Below are positions 14,370 through 24,981 of a DNA stretch of 64,000 bases, in pieces (position 1 is the first letter of the stretch; each line of letters starts with the position of its first letter). The DNA is from Colius striatus (lineage: Eukaryota > Chordata > Aves > Coliiformes > Coliidae). The stretch is from the NCBI RefSeq assembly GCF_028858725.1, contig NC_084759.1:90640889-90704888 (forward strand), read 5' to 3'. The notes beneath the pieces are model-generated. The model was not told the DNA's origin, made no database searches, and saw only the letters and a list, made by a program, of their open reading frames with translations. The translations under genes were made by a program, and so were the position numbers.

Positions 14370-14822
14370 ACTTCTGGAGATAGTGCAGTAAAGGGCTACT
14401 AAGATGATCAGGGGACTGGAACATCTTTCTTAAGAGGAAAGGCTGAGGGACCTGGAGCTGTTTAGCTTGGAGAAGAGAATGCTAAGGGGAGATCTCATCA
14501 ATGCTTATACATGCCTAAAGGATGGATGTTAGGAGGACACATTTTTCTATAGTGTCCTGTAAAAGGACAGGGGTAATGGACATAAACTGGAACACAAAAG
14601 GTTCTGCTGAAACACAAGGGAAAACTTTGTTGTGAGGGTGAGGGAGCCCTGGCACAAGCTGCCCAAGGAAGATGCGGAGTCTTCTTCTCTGGAGGTCTTC
14701 AAAACCCACTTGGATGCATTCCTGTGTGACCTGATCAAGGTGAATCTGCTTCAGCACAGGATTTGGGCTGGATGATCTCTAAAGGTCCCTTCCAACCCCC
14801 ACAATTCTGTGATTCTGTGATA
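14370..14822 (+). mobile_element. CR1 3' end
   Basis: Shows the CR1 ORF2 end (GACCTGGAGCTGTTTAGC, GGAGAAGAG) followed by the 3' UTR and the terminal ATTCTGTGATTCTGTGA octamer-type repeat at 14806-14822. 5' truncated. Confidence 0.9.
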
Positions 14823-16160
14823 CTTATTACTTTAGCCAGAGACTTTGTGTTATCTGTCTGTTCCCTGGGGGAGAAGTTGCAGTGTAGCTGGACTGCTTTT
14901 TCTGGGAAAGTTGGAAATCACAGTTGACTTCACTGGTTCACCTACCAGAACCACTTCTTGTTTGGGTCTTCCATGCATTCCAGTCTGTATCTTTCTTACT
15001 CTGTGTTCTCTTTCTCGATAAGTTAAAATGATAAGGCATTAGTAGTGCCTGGAAGAGAAAAGCCAGCTTGGCAGGCTTACAAGTCTTCTCTGGTGTGTAC
15101 TGCTAAAGAAAATACTGCCTAGCAAAAAATTGTGAGTGATCACTTTTCTTTACAGAATCCCTTCCTGAACTCCACTGAATCACCCCACCATTGCTAATTG
15201 CTAAGTTCATTGTATTCCATTTTCTTTCTGTTGATGTGACAGAGTATTTGTTTTGCATTAAATTCAGGTGAGACTTTGAATTGACATGTTGAAAATCATT
15301 GAGAGGCAGAAATCACCAGGGAAAGCCAAAATGCTACAGAGGCTGAATGAGCCTGTTTGGCTTCATGGTTTCAGTCCCATGGACAGAGTCGTATATTCTG
15401 GAGTCATGAACCTCACAAGTGAAAATAATGACATACCCAGAGACCGAAACAAAGCTGTGTTTAGCTTTTCTTACCCCTATGGCCTGATGAAGCACATAAA
15501 TAAGTCAGGCACTTTGCATTATTGTTGTGTGGACTGTTTGGAAGAGGTTCATAAATTATTGGAGAAGAAAGGTCAGGCTCTTAATGAGTGCTTTGGAAAA
15601 TCAGCATCTTTGAGAAGGGTTTGACACACTTTGTTTACTGTGTGAGAAAGTTCAACATACAAATCCTCTGAAATGCCCATGGAGCCTTCCAGCAAAACCA
15701 GAGGAGACAAGGCCAGACATCCCAAATATTTCTCCTTGTGTAAAAACAAACAGCAACAATAAAAAAGCAGGAAATTAAACCTCAGGCTCTCCTTAGCATG
15801 GAAAACTATGAAGCAGGCTTTTTTCAGAGGTCTCTTATAGTTCACCCCTGCGCTCTGGTGACAGACGCCTAGTGAGTTATCTCAATATAAACATGGTTAG
15901 AGCGGAAGGCTTCTTTGGTGTGAGACTGCAGCTGGGAGCCCTGGGTAAGGTACAAGTGTGGTCTAAAAGCAACCACTTTGACCAGGGACCATGTATGCGG
16001 GGAGAGCAAAACACCTGGGAGGAGCATTTCTCCCCTTGACTCCCCTTTGTTTCCATGCTGGTGGCTCAGTGACAGGGTGACCCTGCATACCCCATTCTCC
16101 AGGCACCAGCACAATGGGGAGGGCTGAACGAAGATGAAAAGGGCTGTGAAAGGTGGGAGA

Positions 16161-16184
16161 TGTTGTTTTGTTTTGTTTTGTTTT
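16161..16184 (+). repeat. (TTTTG)n microsatellite
   Basis: Short run of TTTTG units, about 4-5 copies. Confidence 0.85.
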
Positions 16185-16620
16185 CCACTGGAGAGGTCAC
16201 TTAGAGCCTCACTCCCCCCCATCAAGCCAGCAATGAGCAAATGTGGAGGGGAGACAGCGATGCATTAAGTCCTGCAGTGAGGGGCTGACATCAGCCTGAA
16301 TGGGTGGAAAACTAAGACAGCCTGGACAACGCTGCTGCTCTGCTTGTCAGAGTGAAAAGGGGAAAAAAACAAAAAAAAAAGGAAAGGGAAGATTGAAATA
16401 ATTACACTGCGAGAAAAAAAAGGGTCGGTGGAACCCAGAAAACAGCTCTGGAGGAACACGCAGGAGATGCTCAGCATAAGACGGAGCCTGACCTTTCGGG
16501 TGGGTGTTTCTTTCAAGGCTGGGGAGGCCGGTCGGTCTCACAGCCGAGCCCCTGCTGCCACCTCTCGGGGCCGGGACCGCCACTGGAGCCTCCCGACCGC
16601 CCGCCGGGATGTGGGGGAAG

Positions 16621-16695
16621 AGAGGAGAGGAGAGGAGAGGAGAGGAGAGGAGAGGAGAGGAGAGGAGAGGAGAGGAGAGGAGAGGAGAGGAGAGG
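16621..16695 (+). repeat. (AGAGG)15 microsatellite
   Basis: Fifteen uninterrupted copies of a pentamer, pure purine on the plus strand. It directly follows a CpG-rich patch (about 16505-16620) in otherwise AT-rich intergenic DNA. Confidence 0.97.
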
Positions 16696-19600
16696 ATGAG
16701 CGGGTGAAAGTCCTTTGGAACAGCAGCGCTGAGCACAGCACTTAGGGTGTCAAGGAAATTAAACAGTATGTGTGCAAGTACTGTCTTAGATATTCAGTTT
16801 TGTGTATGCTAAAATAAACATGTGTTCAGATCTTTACTACACTGATGTCCTCAAAAGGCAGAGCAGAGACTCTGAATTAGGCTGCATGCCTTTTCCCCTG
16901 GTCAGAGGCTAATAAAGTGATCATCCAACTATGAAATCTTGACAGAGAAAGCACTGTGAGCAAAGCATGGAAATTCCCTTTTTCCCCATAGGCACACGAC
17001 TGCCAGCTGGGTCATTGGTTCCCCTGGGACACACCAGTCTATGCCACTGCAATGGCACACTGTTCACAAGCTCCTGCAGAGATGATGTGCTGAACCTACT
17101 CCATCCAGGGCTCCCTTACCTCCAGACCCTTACACATACCTAGTAATCATCCCAAAATAGCTCCAGCAAGATATGGCAGCACACCCTGGAAGCAATGAGT
17201 GCTTTGAGGAGGCAAGCCCCAACACTGATACCCAGGGCCTTGCAGACCTATACCCCAGGGATAGCTGTGTCTCTCCCATGACCCCAAAGCAGCTGATTGA
17301 TGGGTACTGGGCTGTGGCCTTTGGCCCTTCCTCACTGCCGTCACTGCAGTTGGGGTAGATCTCCTCTTTGCACAATGCAGGACTAGACACAGCAGGAAGT
17401 GCTGCTTCTTTCTGTCAGGATCTTAAAGAGCTCCCATGTGAAAGCTCCCATCATCTTTGGCACCTGCCCAGCCAAGGAGACACATCTCCTATAGCTTTGT
17501 GCTCAGCAGCATGATGGAGGTGGCAGCTGCCCTGCCAGGCATGCCAGATATCTGTAGGTGGTGGACAATGTCTCCCCCAGCAGCCCTGATCTGTGTGTGT
17601 CCACCTTATCTCCTCCTTGATTTACATCTCCCCTAGCATGGCAGCGGTGGCACCATGTTGTCACAGCCGTCTGGGCAAAAGTGAACTTTAAAAGAACAAA
17701 TTGGGAAGACCATCAGGCAGAGACACGAGGTGATGCGTGACGACAGCTGGCAGGGGTTTCCTCAGCAGTCCTGGGTTTTGCTAAGCCCTTACCCAGCTGC
17801 CAGCTCCTCTGCTAAGGCAAGGCAACTTCTCCAGGCCAGGCTGAGTCCACTCATCTTGAGCAGAAGAATGATTTTCAGGGCCCTCATGGTGTGGGGTGAG
17901 TATCTGCAAGACAGTTGAGGATGATCTTTGAGGCAGGGACAAGTTTCTTGAATTTTGGTGAAACAGAGAAAAAACAGAGAGAAAATGCTGGTAAATTTTC
18001 AGAGTACTCCCAATCTTTAACACTGGGGAACTTTCAAATCAATCCAAAACTAAGGAAAGTCAGAGCTGTGCAGCCCTCGTCGTGCCCATGTGGCTGCTTG
18101 CCTTGTGCCCTGGGTTCACATCACCTTGAGGAGACACTGAAACCCAGGAGTGATGGGGGTTGGGGAAGGTGTACTAGAGCGCGGGAACGGCTGCCACCCT
18201 GTGGGGACACGGCTCAGACAGCAAATCCCTCCCTCTCCAGGGCTGTCCTGTCAGAAGCCGGGGGTAACAGTCCAAAACTAAAGCATAAACCGGGGAGAAA
18301 GGGGGGAGGGGGGAAATGTGGCATCTGATTGCCTGAGCCCTTGCAGAGAGACCTGAGTGAGCACTGTGCACCTTCTCCCAAAAGGATGAGGAGAATCCTC
18401 CTTATTCCCCTGGCAAAAGGGATGACAAGAGAGCCGTGGCTCAAGATGCTCAGGGACTGCTTCCCAGATGGTGGCATGCAGGTCAGATCCTGCCAGCCCT
18501 TGCTCCCAGCTTTTTGTCAGAGGAAAAGGGATCATGTCAGAGGTGATATGCCCTGTCCAAGTCATGCAATGCCAAGAAGGGGAAGGGGGCAGGTCCAGCA
18601 ACAGGGGCTGCTGCTGTTCTCCACCCCACATTGCTGCCCCCCCAACTGGGTCATCACGGCCTGTAGGAGAAGGGAGAGTTGCCCAGAATGAATGTCCCTG
18701 GACCACTCTCTGATGCGGCACCCTCTGGATCCTCAGGTTAACACTTGAATGATTTCTCTTGAGGGGAAGCTAATATTCTGCTTTGCTGTAGGTAAGCAAG
18801 TTTAGCACCCTGAATGGAAATGGCCAGCAGGTAATAAAAAACACCAGACAGTAAGGATGAATAGTCAGCCTGAGAAGTAATCCCTTGGTTACAGGCCACC
18901 CTACACCAGGCCTGCCCGGGTGTTTGAAGGTGCCATCAGTGCCTGTGAGCAGAGTCCTCTGTTGCCTCTCTCTCCGTTATAAAAATCAACTGATTTTCTG
19001 ACCAATAAAGGTTTAAAGAAATTTTACTAATGCTTGAAAGAGCATATAAACAGGTGAATTTGTGTAGAAAGCTGTGGTGAAGCGCTTCTTTGTTAATCCA
19101 TGATCAAAGAGCATGAATGACGAGACTTTATTGAAATGAAAGTTAATTTCAGCAAAGGGAAACAATATTTTTTGCACAGTCGAGTCCATAGAAGAGGAGG
19201 GATATCCCCGAGTGATGTGACTAGGCTTTGGGCTGAAAAACGTGAAAAATTTTGAGTGACATAGGCACACCAGTAAGCAGAGAAACATTATTGCCCACGC
19301 TCAAGTTCTGTGGGTGGACAAGCCCCTTGGGTCACAGAGGCTCTGGGCCTAGGAATAGGCAGAGAAGCCTTCAGTGACATGTTCCCCCTCCTACACAAAC
19401 CACCACCAGCTGCTCAGGGTGTCCTTGCATGAAAGCTTTTAGCAACCACTCATGCTTTTAATCAGCTGATGGATTACAAAGGGCTTTAAAACCAGCCCAA
19501 CTCAAAGGAGTGAGACAATCAAGGCCTGGTGTCCCCAGGATTTGCCCCTAAAGCAAGGGGCTGCATGGGTCCTTCCCTACCCCCTCTGTACTGCTCCTGG

Positions 19601-21395
19601 CTTGCTCCAAACCTGTCCTCATTTCCTACCATTAACACTTTCTGCCATCCAGGTAGAAAAAAAGGAGACCCGAAGCCAGTTTGAATGTAATTTTATGGGA
19701 CAGACAGACACACGTACTGCTCAGACATCTGTAGGTAATGTCTGCACATGGATCACGCTCCCTAATTTTACACCTCTCAGACATTTGAATGGGGGCTAAA
19801 TGTTTAGGGCTAAGTTTTGGTGTGTTTTATTTCCTGGTGTAACTCAGTTTGTGCCAGGAGGGAGAGAGATACCAGCACAGAGCAATGAGGCACTGAGACT
19901 CTGGTGGAGAAATGCCTCTGAGGAGAAAAGGAATAGAGGACAGGGGCCTGTTAGCACCAGGCAAAGCAGTGAGAGGCAGCTTCTGTTCAAATGCCCTTTC
20001 CCTGCCAGCAGTAATGGCTCCCTCCTGGTACCAAATTGCCTTTTCCCCAAATACACTTATTCATGCCTTTCCCCTGGAGATGCAAATGCAACAGGCTGCA
20101 CATTTATGGTAGAAAGCTTTGAGATTGCCCAATAATTAATTGGTGCAGAATAGTTTTTAAATAGTGTCAGATGCCGAGGGGATTCCTTGCTTTCTAATTA
20201 CCAGACTGTAAGCTCCCTCTTTTCCCTCTCACTCCTGTTTCTGTGGTATGTCCCTTCTCCTGCAGCCTTGACCCCTCTACCTGGCTCTCCCCTGGCCACC
20301 CTGTCCAGGGCACACATTGCTTCTGACTCCCAGCCCTCCCTGGGTTTGGGGATAGATGTGGTGGGAAAAAAGCACTTTTTAATTTGAAGCAGACCCAGAG
20401 CTTCTGTGTTTACGGCTCATGTCAATATTTAAAGCCATAACATGAGAGGGAAAAAAAAAATCCCTACATATATTTTCTCCTTTTTTTCACAGCTAATCAA
20501 CAGCAAAGGAGAGGAGGTTGGTGGACTCATCTCATTGGCAGAGCAAACAGTCTTTCTCCAGCTGTCGTCACCTACCAGTGAGGTCACAGTCCTGTGCTCT
20601 TTCCTTGGAAGGATGTGCTTGTTTTATTGTTGCTCTGCCTTGTTTTGTAAGCATGATCTGAGAGCACACACAATATATGTTGAGATAAACTTGTGCCTGC
20701 TCCCAGCAAAGCAGTGACCTTCCCTACCTGAGAGTCAAGGTGCACCTCAGAAGCTCCACCTCATGTTGCAGGTCTTGGATGTGGAGACATCTACTGAGAG
20801 GAAAAGCACTCCATATCCAAGCTGATTTTACCATGGGGTTAGCTATGAGGATACAAGGTTATCAGTGATGCTATGCTTTTCCTAAACACCCTGGACTTCC
20901 ATCTGCATGGAAAGATATCTGAGTCAAGCACAAGTGCTGAAACCTTCAGCCTTGAGTGCTCACATCCATGCAGGTGCAGGAGTCATGAATTTCAGGTGTG
21001 GCTATTGCAGGGAGAGCTAGTACCTATGCCGCCCTGGCCCTGCTGTCAAACAGCTTTAATCATCCATTTCAGATGAAAGTCTTCACATCACGCCGCACAA
21101 ATGAGATCCCCATTGCTGTCTTTACTGACAAAATTAAATGGCGTGGTTGTTGGACTATTGAATTATCTTCTTTCTGGAGTTGGTTTGGGGTTTTTTTTAT
21201 TCTTTTGTTTTGGTTGCATGAAGGAGAACAGGAATGTGGTTAAGAAAGTGCAAACCATCTTCACAAAACGTACTTCCGGCAGTGGAAAGTGTGTCCTGCA
21301 AGCAGTGTTAGGCACCACGCTAACCCTTCAACTTCAACAGCCTTAGAAAGGAACAAATGAACTCCCCAAAGCCAATTGCATGTTTCCTATAACTC

Positions 21396-21401
21396 TTTAT
21401 T
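21396..21401 (-). terminator. CRYAA: Likely CRYAA poly(A) signal
   Basis: AATAAA on the minus strand about 860 bp beyond the CRYAA stop codon, the first canonical hexamer I found in that direction. It implies a 3' UTR of roughly 0.88 kb and a mature mRNA of about 1.5 kb. A non-canonical signal closer to the stop codon cannot be excluded. Confidence 0.5.
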
Positions 21402-22259
21402 GACCGCCACTGACCACATTCTCAGGTTGAGTGCCAGATACCAGTGGAAGAGGTGGAGCTACCTTAGAATTACAGCGAGAGTAAGGGAGACAATGTGTTA
21501 CACACAGGCTGGGGAGAGCTGGCTGGGGATGAGAAACCTCTGCGCAGCAGTGAGCCTTCCTCTCTCCCCTAAGGGCCTACTAAGACAGTGGAAATATGTG
21601 CTTGTCCTCATGTCGGTTGTCCCAAAGGGAAATGACAAGGTAGTGGTGTGAACAGATACACTTAAACGCTTTGCTGAAAAAAGAAATGGATGCTGCATCC
21701 CTCAAAGGTGAGATGTTCTTTCTCCTGTGGTTGCAAAGAACTCGTGGCACGTTCATCGCACGTACGCAGGATCTCAGCTTGTGGGGCTTGGCTCTATCGT
21801 TGATTGGTTTTTATAAGAGTAACCAGTTTAACTCTGCGTGGGGTAGAGCAAGTCTGCAGGGCTTTTCCCCTGCTCCAAGCCTCGCCCCAAGACTTGGTGC
21901 ACCGAGAGCCAGCGTTACTCATGCACTGCCTCCTACCTGATGGTGGTTGTGGACTACAGCACTGGATGAAGACCCTCTCAGCAAGTACAGTGGCGTGGCA
22001 GCACACACCACCCACACCATCCCCATAGCACGGCTCGCAGGTTTAAGCTTCAAAGTCCACCAGCCACTCACCCAGTCTCTCGTCTCATCCAAGGGAAAGG
22101 GGGGGGTAGGGTGGGGTGGAGGTAAATAAAAGAAACAAAGGTGGGAGAGGGGGAACCATCAAAATAAACCCCTCTAGGTATTCACTGGTATCTATGCACT
22201 GGCTCTGGGAATGAGACCCACAGACAGTGGCAGCCTGTGTCACGCAGTGGTAGGCAGGC

Positions 22260-22469
22260 TTAGGAGGAAGGCGCGGAGGTGGGTTTCTCCTCCCGGGACA
22301 CAGGGATAGGCCTCTCGCTGTGGCTGGCATCCATGTTGGAGGGGACCTTGGGGCCTGAGAAGGTCAGCATGCCATCGTTGGACAGGGAGCATGTGATGGC
22401 AGCCTGGTCCACATTGGCAGGCAGGCGGTACCGGCGGTGAAATTCACGGGAGATGTAGCCATGGTCGTC
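22260..22469 (-). CDS. CRYAA: CRYAA exon 3 coding part (residues 105-173)
   Basis: Begins [16 protein letters not shown] and ends KPTSAPSS followed by TAA at 22262-22260. Contains the end of the alpha-crystallin domain and the C-terminal extension with the I-P-V motif. The acceptor CAG is at 22472-22470. The preceding intron is 1041 bp and carries a short direct repeat of a 14-bp sequence (CTGATTTAGATGAG) near 22727-22755. Confidence 0.97.
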   Translation of the reverse strand, partial: DDHGYISREFHRRYRLPANVDQAAITCSLSNDGMLTFSGPKVPSNMDASHSERPIPVSREEKPTSAPSS

Positions 22470-24781
22470 CTGAGAGGCAGTGGGGAAAGGGGACAAGGCC
22501 CATCAGAAACCCTCCGGCACCGTGCCATCCCTCCCTCCACTTGACCCCTCCATTGGAGGAGATCTCCACATTCACCCCGGTTCAGTGTGATATCACCAAC
22601 CGCATCCCTGCTCTTTATTCTACGGTACAGATTTGTAGGGGCAGGCGTGTGCCCATGGTACCCCTGAAGCCACGAGAACTGATCAGAGCAGCAGGATGTG
22701 ATTTTGGCCATAATGTAGGTTGGGATCTGATTTAGATGAGCCCTGATTTAGATGAGCATCTGATTTCAAAGGATGCTTGGAGAGAAAGTCTGGGGTTCTG
22801 CAAAGGTAAAAGCAATGCGTGCATCTATGCCTGCGTCAGCCAAAATACATAATCCTGGCTCTTATTTTTTGGGCCAAAAGAATAAGAAATGCAATTTTTT
22901 TAAAAGTCATCTGTGAAAACAGCTGCTCTCTTCCTCTGGAAAAAAAATAGCTGTATTAAAAACTACACACTCTTTCCAGGCTAGAGCTTTGTCTGGTCGG
23001 AAAAAAAGTCTATGAGAAGAATTAAACCTCTGCTGGCATAATTCACTTTTCGACCCTCACAGATATTTCCATGACATATGTGTTAAAAGTTTCCAAGCCT
23101 GAGGCAGACAGTTGATTTTTCTTTTGTTTTGTTTGCTCTTGCTTTTCTCTCCCAGATCAGAGTATGAAAACTTTGTTTTCACTAACGATCCTGGCTTATG
23201 AAAACTCAGCCATGCTTCGTCAGTGCCAGATGATGTTCTTTGTCTGGCCCAGTGTTATTATTGAACAATGGATATCATCATCTGACGGTTATGGAAGATG
23301 ATGATTGAAAATAAACAAAAGAGGAGTGGATTAGCTCCTTATTGTCACATATCAGGTTGGGACTAAGGGAATAGGCCATGCCAATAATGACAATCGATAA
23401 ATAACTCCTTCTGATAGATCTTTGTCTTTTTCCTCCAGCTGACCATTGGAAAGAAAGAAAACAGAGTTCAATCCCCTAGATGCTCCACCATCACCATCAC
23501 TTCCACTTACCTGTCTTTCACTGTGCTTGCCATGGATTTCCACAAAGTCATCAATAATCTTCACACTCAGGTCTTCTGGAGAGAAGTGTTTTACATCCAG
23601 CATGATTGTAAACTTGTCCCGATCAGACCTCACCTGAAAAGAACAGCACTAGACAGTTAGATCTGAGCTCTAAGCAGGGAGGCAGCACCAACATCATGGG
23701 AGCTTAACAGGCAGGGTAGGGGTGAACTGGTGGTAGCACAGTTTCTCCTCCTTTAACTACAGGCCTCAGCTGTGGCTCTCTTCTCATTACAGGGACCCTG
23801 GGAGGCCTCATTGGGCATCTGTGCCATGACTGCTGCTCTGGGGAGAGGTGTCATCACTTCTTATTGCTATTCTTGTGCCAGGGACCCTTCTGCACTCAGC
23901 GATCAGCCAGATGCACTGGGCATTTATATTCAGCAGTGAGAGGGGATGGAAACCAGTGTAATATTCTCTGATGGCACACATTTTGTCCTTTCAGCCATTT
24001 ATGGTTTCCTTGCAGTCTTAGCTCTGGGAGGAAACCAGTAAGGGAGGACTAAAGCAAGCACCGGACCCCAAGCTTCGGACCACAGTCCCCAAGGCTATTC
24101 ACTCCTCATACACGCTGCCTTCAGAGAATTGCTCCTGGGTCCTCCAGTGTGGGCTTGCAAAACACACTGAGCACCTGAGGCAGAGGAGGGTGCTGGAGGA
24201 AGCTCCCACTCACTGAGGTCTTCTCCCATGCTGAGTTGCCCTTACAAGTGCTTACTCCAGGAGCAGCCTAGCTCTCGCCTCGCCAGACAGCCAGTGGGTG
24301 CAAGGGCAGCAAAGGAAGAATTTTATGTGTTAGAAAAAAATGTCAGGGGCCAAAATGTTTTTTGTTTCATGAAGGGAAGATTTCTCCCCAGAAAGAGTTT
24401 CCCTCCATGGCAAAGAAGGGCCTGGCAGGCTGTGCTTGTCAGTGAGCTGGAGGTCCTCCTTGCCTCCTTGCACTCCAGCACGGGGCTATAGCCACTGGCC
24501 CCTGCCGGTGAGCCACAGATTGGAGCAGGGGAGCAGGTGGAGGCATAAGGAGGGAGAGAAAGGAAAAGGAGAGGAAGCCAAAGGGCCCTTACCTCTGAAA
24601 TGCCTGACTCCAGTACGCTGCGGAAGAGAGACTGCCTGTAGTAGGGGCTGATAGTTGAAGAGAACAAAGGCAGGAGATCATACTCAAGGAGACCTTCTCC
24701 GAAAAACTGGTCGAACAAACGGCTTGGAATGAGGGGTCCCAGAGCACGCTTGAACCAGGGGTGCTGGATGGTAATGTCCAT
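22260..24781 (-). CDS. CRYAA: Alpha-A crystallin (small heat-shock protein), complete three-exon gene
   Basis: The three coding exons (24781-24593, 23633-23511, 22469-22260) join to a 173-residue protein, the standard vertebrate length. It is the main lens small heat-shock chaperone, which forms large oligomers with alpha-B crystallin in fibre-cell cytoplasm and holds partly unfolded proteins. Residues 1-63 are the N-terminal region (starts [12 protein letters not shown]), about 64-145 the alpha-crystallin domain, and the rest the flexible tail with the I-P-V oligomerisation motif at 159-161. The conserved arginine equivalent to human R116 is present. Position 122 is Ala (Ser, a phosphosite, in human) and position 142 is Ser (Cys in human). 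Both introns use GT-AG sites in phase 0. No frameshift or stop is seen. Assignment is secure from the sequence of all three exons. Confidence 0.98.
23511..23633 (-). CDS. CRYAA: CRYAA exon 2 (residues 64-104)
   Basis: 123 bp, 41 codons, from VRSDRDK to HSERQ. It encodes the first half of the alpha-crystallin domain, including the [14 protein letters not shown] strand region. It is flanked by a CAG acceptor (23636-23634) and a GTAAGT donor (23510-23505). Size and phase match the vertebrate gene. The intron between exons 1 and 2 is 959 bp, with no sign of the rodent alternative insert exon, although I did not search it exhaustively. Confidence 0.97.
24593..24781 (-). CDS. CRYAA: CRYAA exon 1 coding part (residues 1-63)
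   Basis: Encodes the N-terminal region, including Ser45, a known phosphorylation position of the family. The initiator ATG is the only in-frame Met that gives the family N-terminus. The exon ends after Glu63 at a good donor (GAG|GTAAGG, GT at 24592-24591). Open reading continues into the intron for many codons, so the protein homology and the donor decide the exon end. Confidence 0.97.
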
Positions 24782-24895
24782 GTTTGCTGCTGCGACCTGT
24801 GGCTGCGAGGGGAGAGCGGTGGGGGCAGTGCAGCTGCTGGGGAGACAGCGATGCCTTGGCTGGAGTGCGCAGTGCAGCCTCAGGGAAGCTCCCCC

Positions 24896-24903
24896 TATAT
24901 ATA
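24896..24903 (-). promoter_or_regulatory. CRYAA: CRYAA TATA box
   Basis: TATATATA on the minus strand, about 115 bp upstream of the CRYAA start codon. Crystallin promoters are typically TATA-driven. A start site about 30 bp downstream would be near 24870, giving a 5' UTR of roughly 90 bp. The start site is inferred from spacing, not seen. Confidence 0.8.
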
Positions 24904-24966
24904 CCAGTCTCGCAGAATGAAGGCATTAGCGGGATTTCGCTGGAAAGACATGATCTCATGATGGAG

Positions 24967-24981
24967 GCAACATGGTCAGCA
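24967..24981 (-). promoter_or_regulatory. Probable Maf response element upstream of CRYAA
   Basis: Minus strand TGCTGACCATGTTGC, about 65 bp upstream of the TATA box. TGCTGAC is a complete half-site of the large-Maf recognition element and GC at the far end matches the other half-site edge. Chicken alpha-A crystallin is known to be driven by L-Maf through a proximal element of this kind (alphaCE2). Position and sequence fit; binding is inferred. Confidence 0.6.

Larger units (their letters stand above)
14823..21377. other. Intergenic downstream of CRYAA
   Basis: Contains the two microsatellites at 16.1-16.7 kb. A 112-codon ATG-started open frame at 15286-15624 has a balanced composition but no recognisable family, no paired frame and no splice context I can support. 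AT-rich single-copy DNA at about 19000-19200, some 2.2 kb beyond the CRYAA poly(A) signal, is the best place to look for a downstream lens enhancer. Confidence 0.5.

Noticed and set aside
15286-15624. 112-codon ATG-started open frame with balanced composition
   Set aside because: No family recognised, no promoter or splice context; of a size expected by chance. A translated search would settle it.
16347-16745. Open frames through the (AGAGG)n tract on both strands
   Set aside because: Pentamer repeats cycle through stop-free codons; low-complexity peptides only.
24323-24592. Extension of CRYAA exon 1 reading past the splice donor
   Set aside because: The frame stays open into the intron by chance; the GTAAGG donor after Glu63 and the exon 2 sequence give the normal protein.
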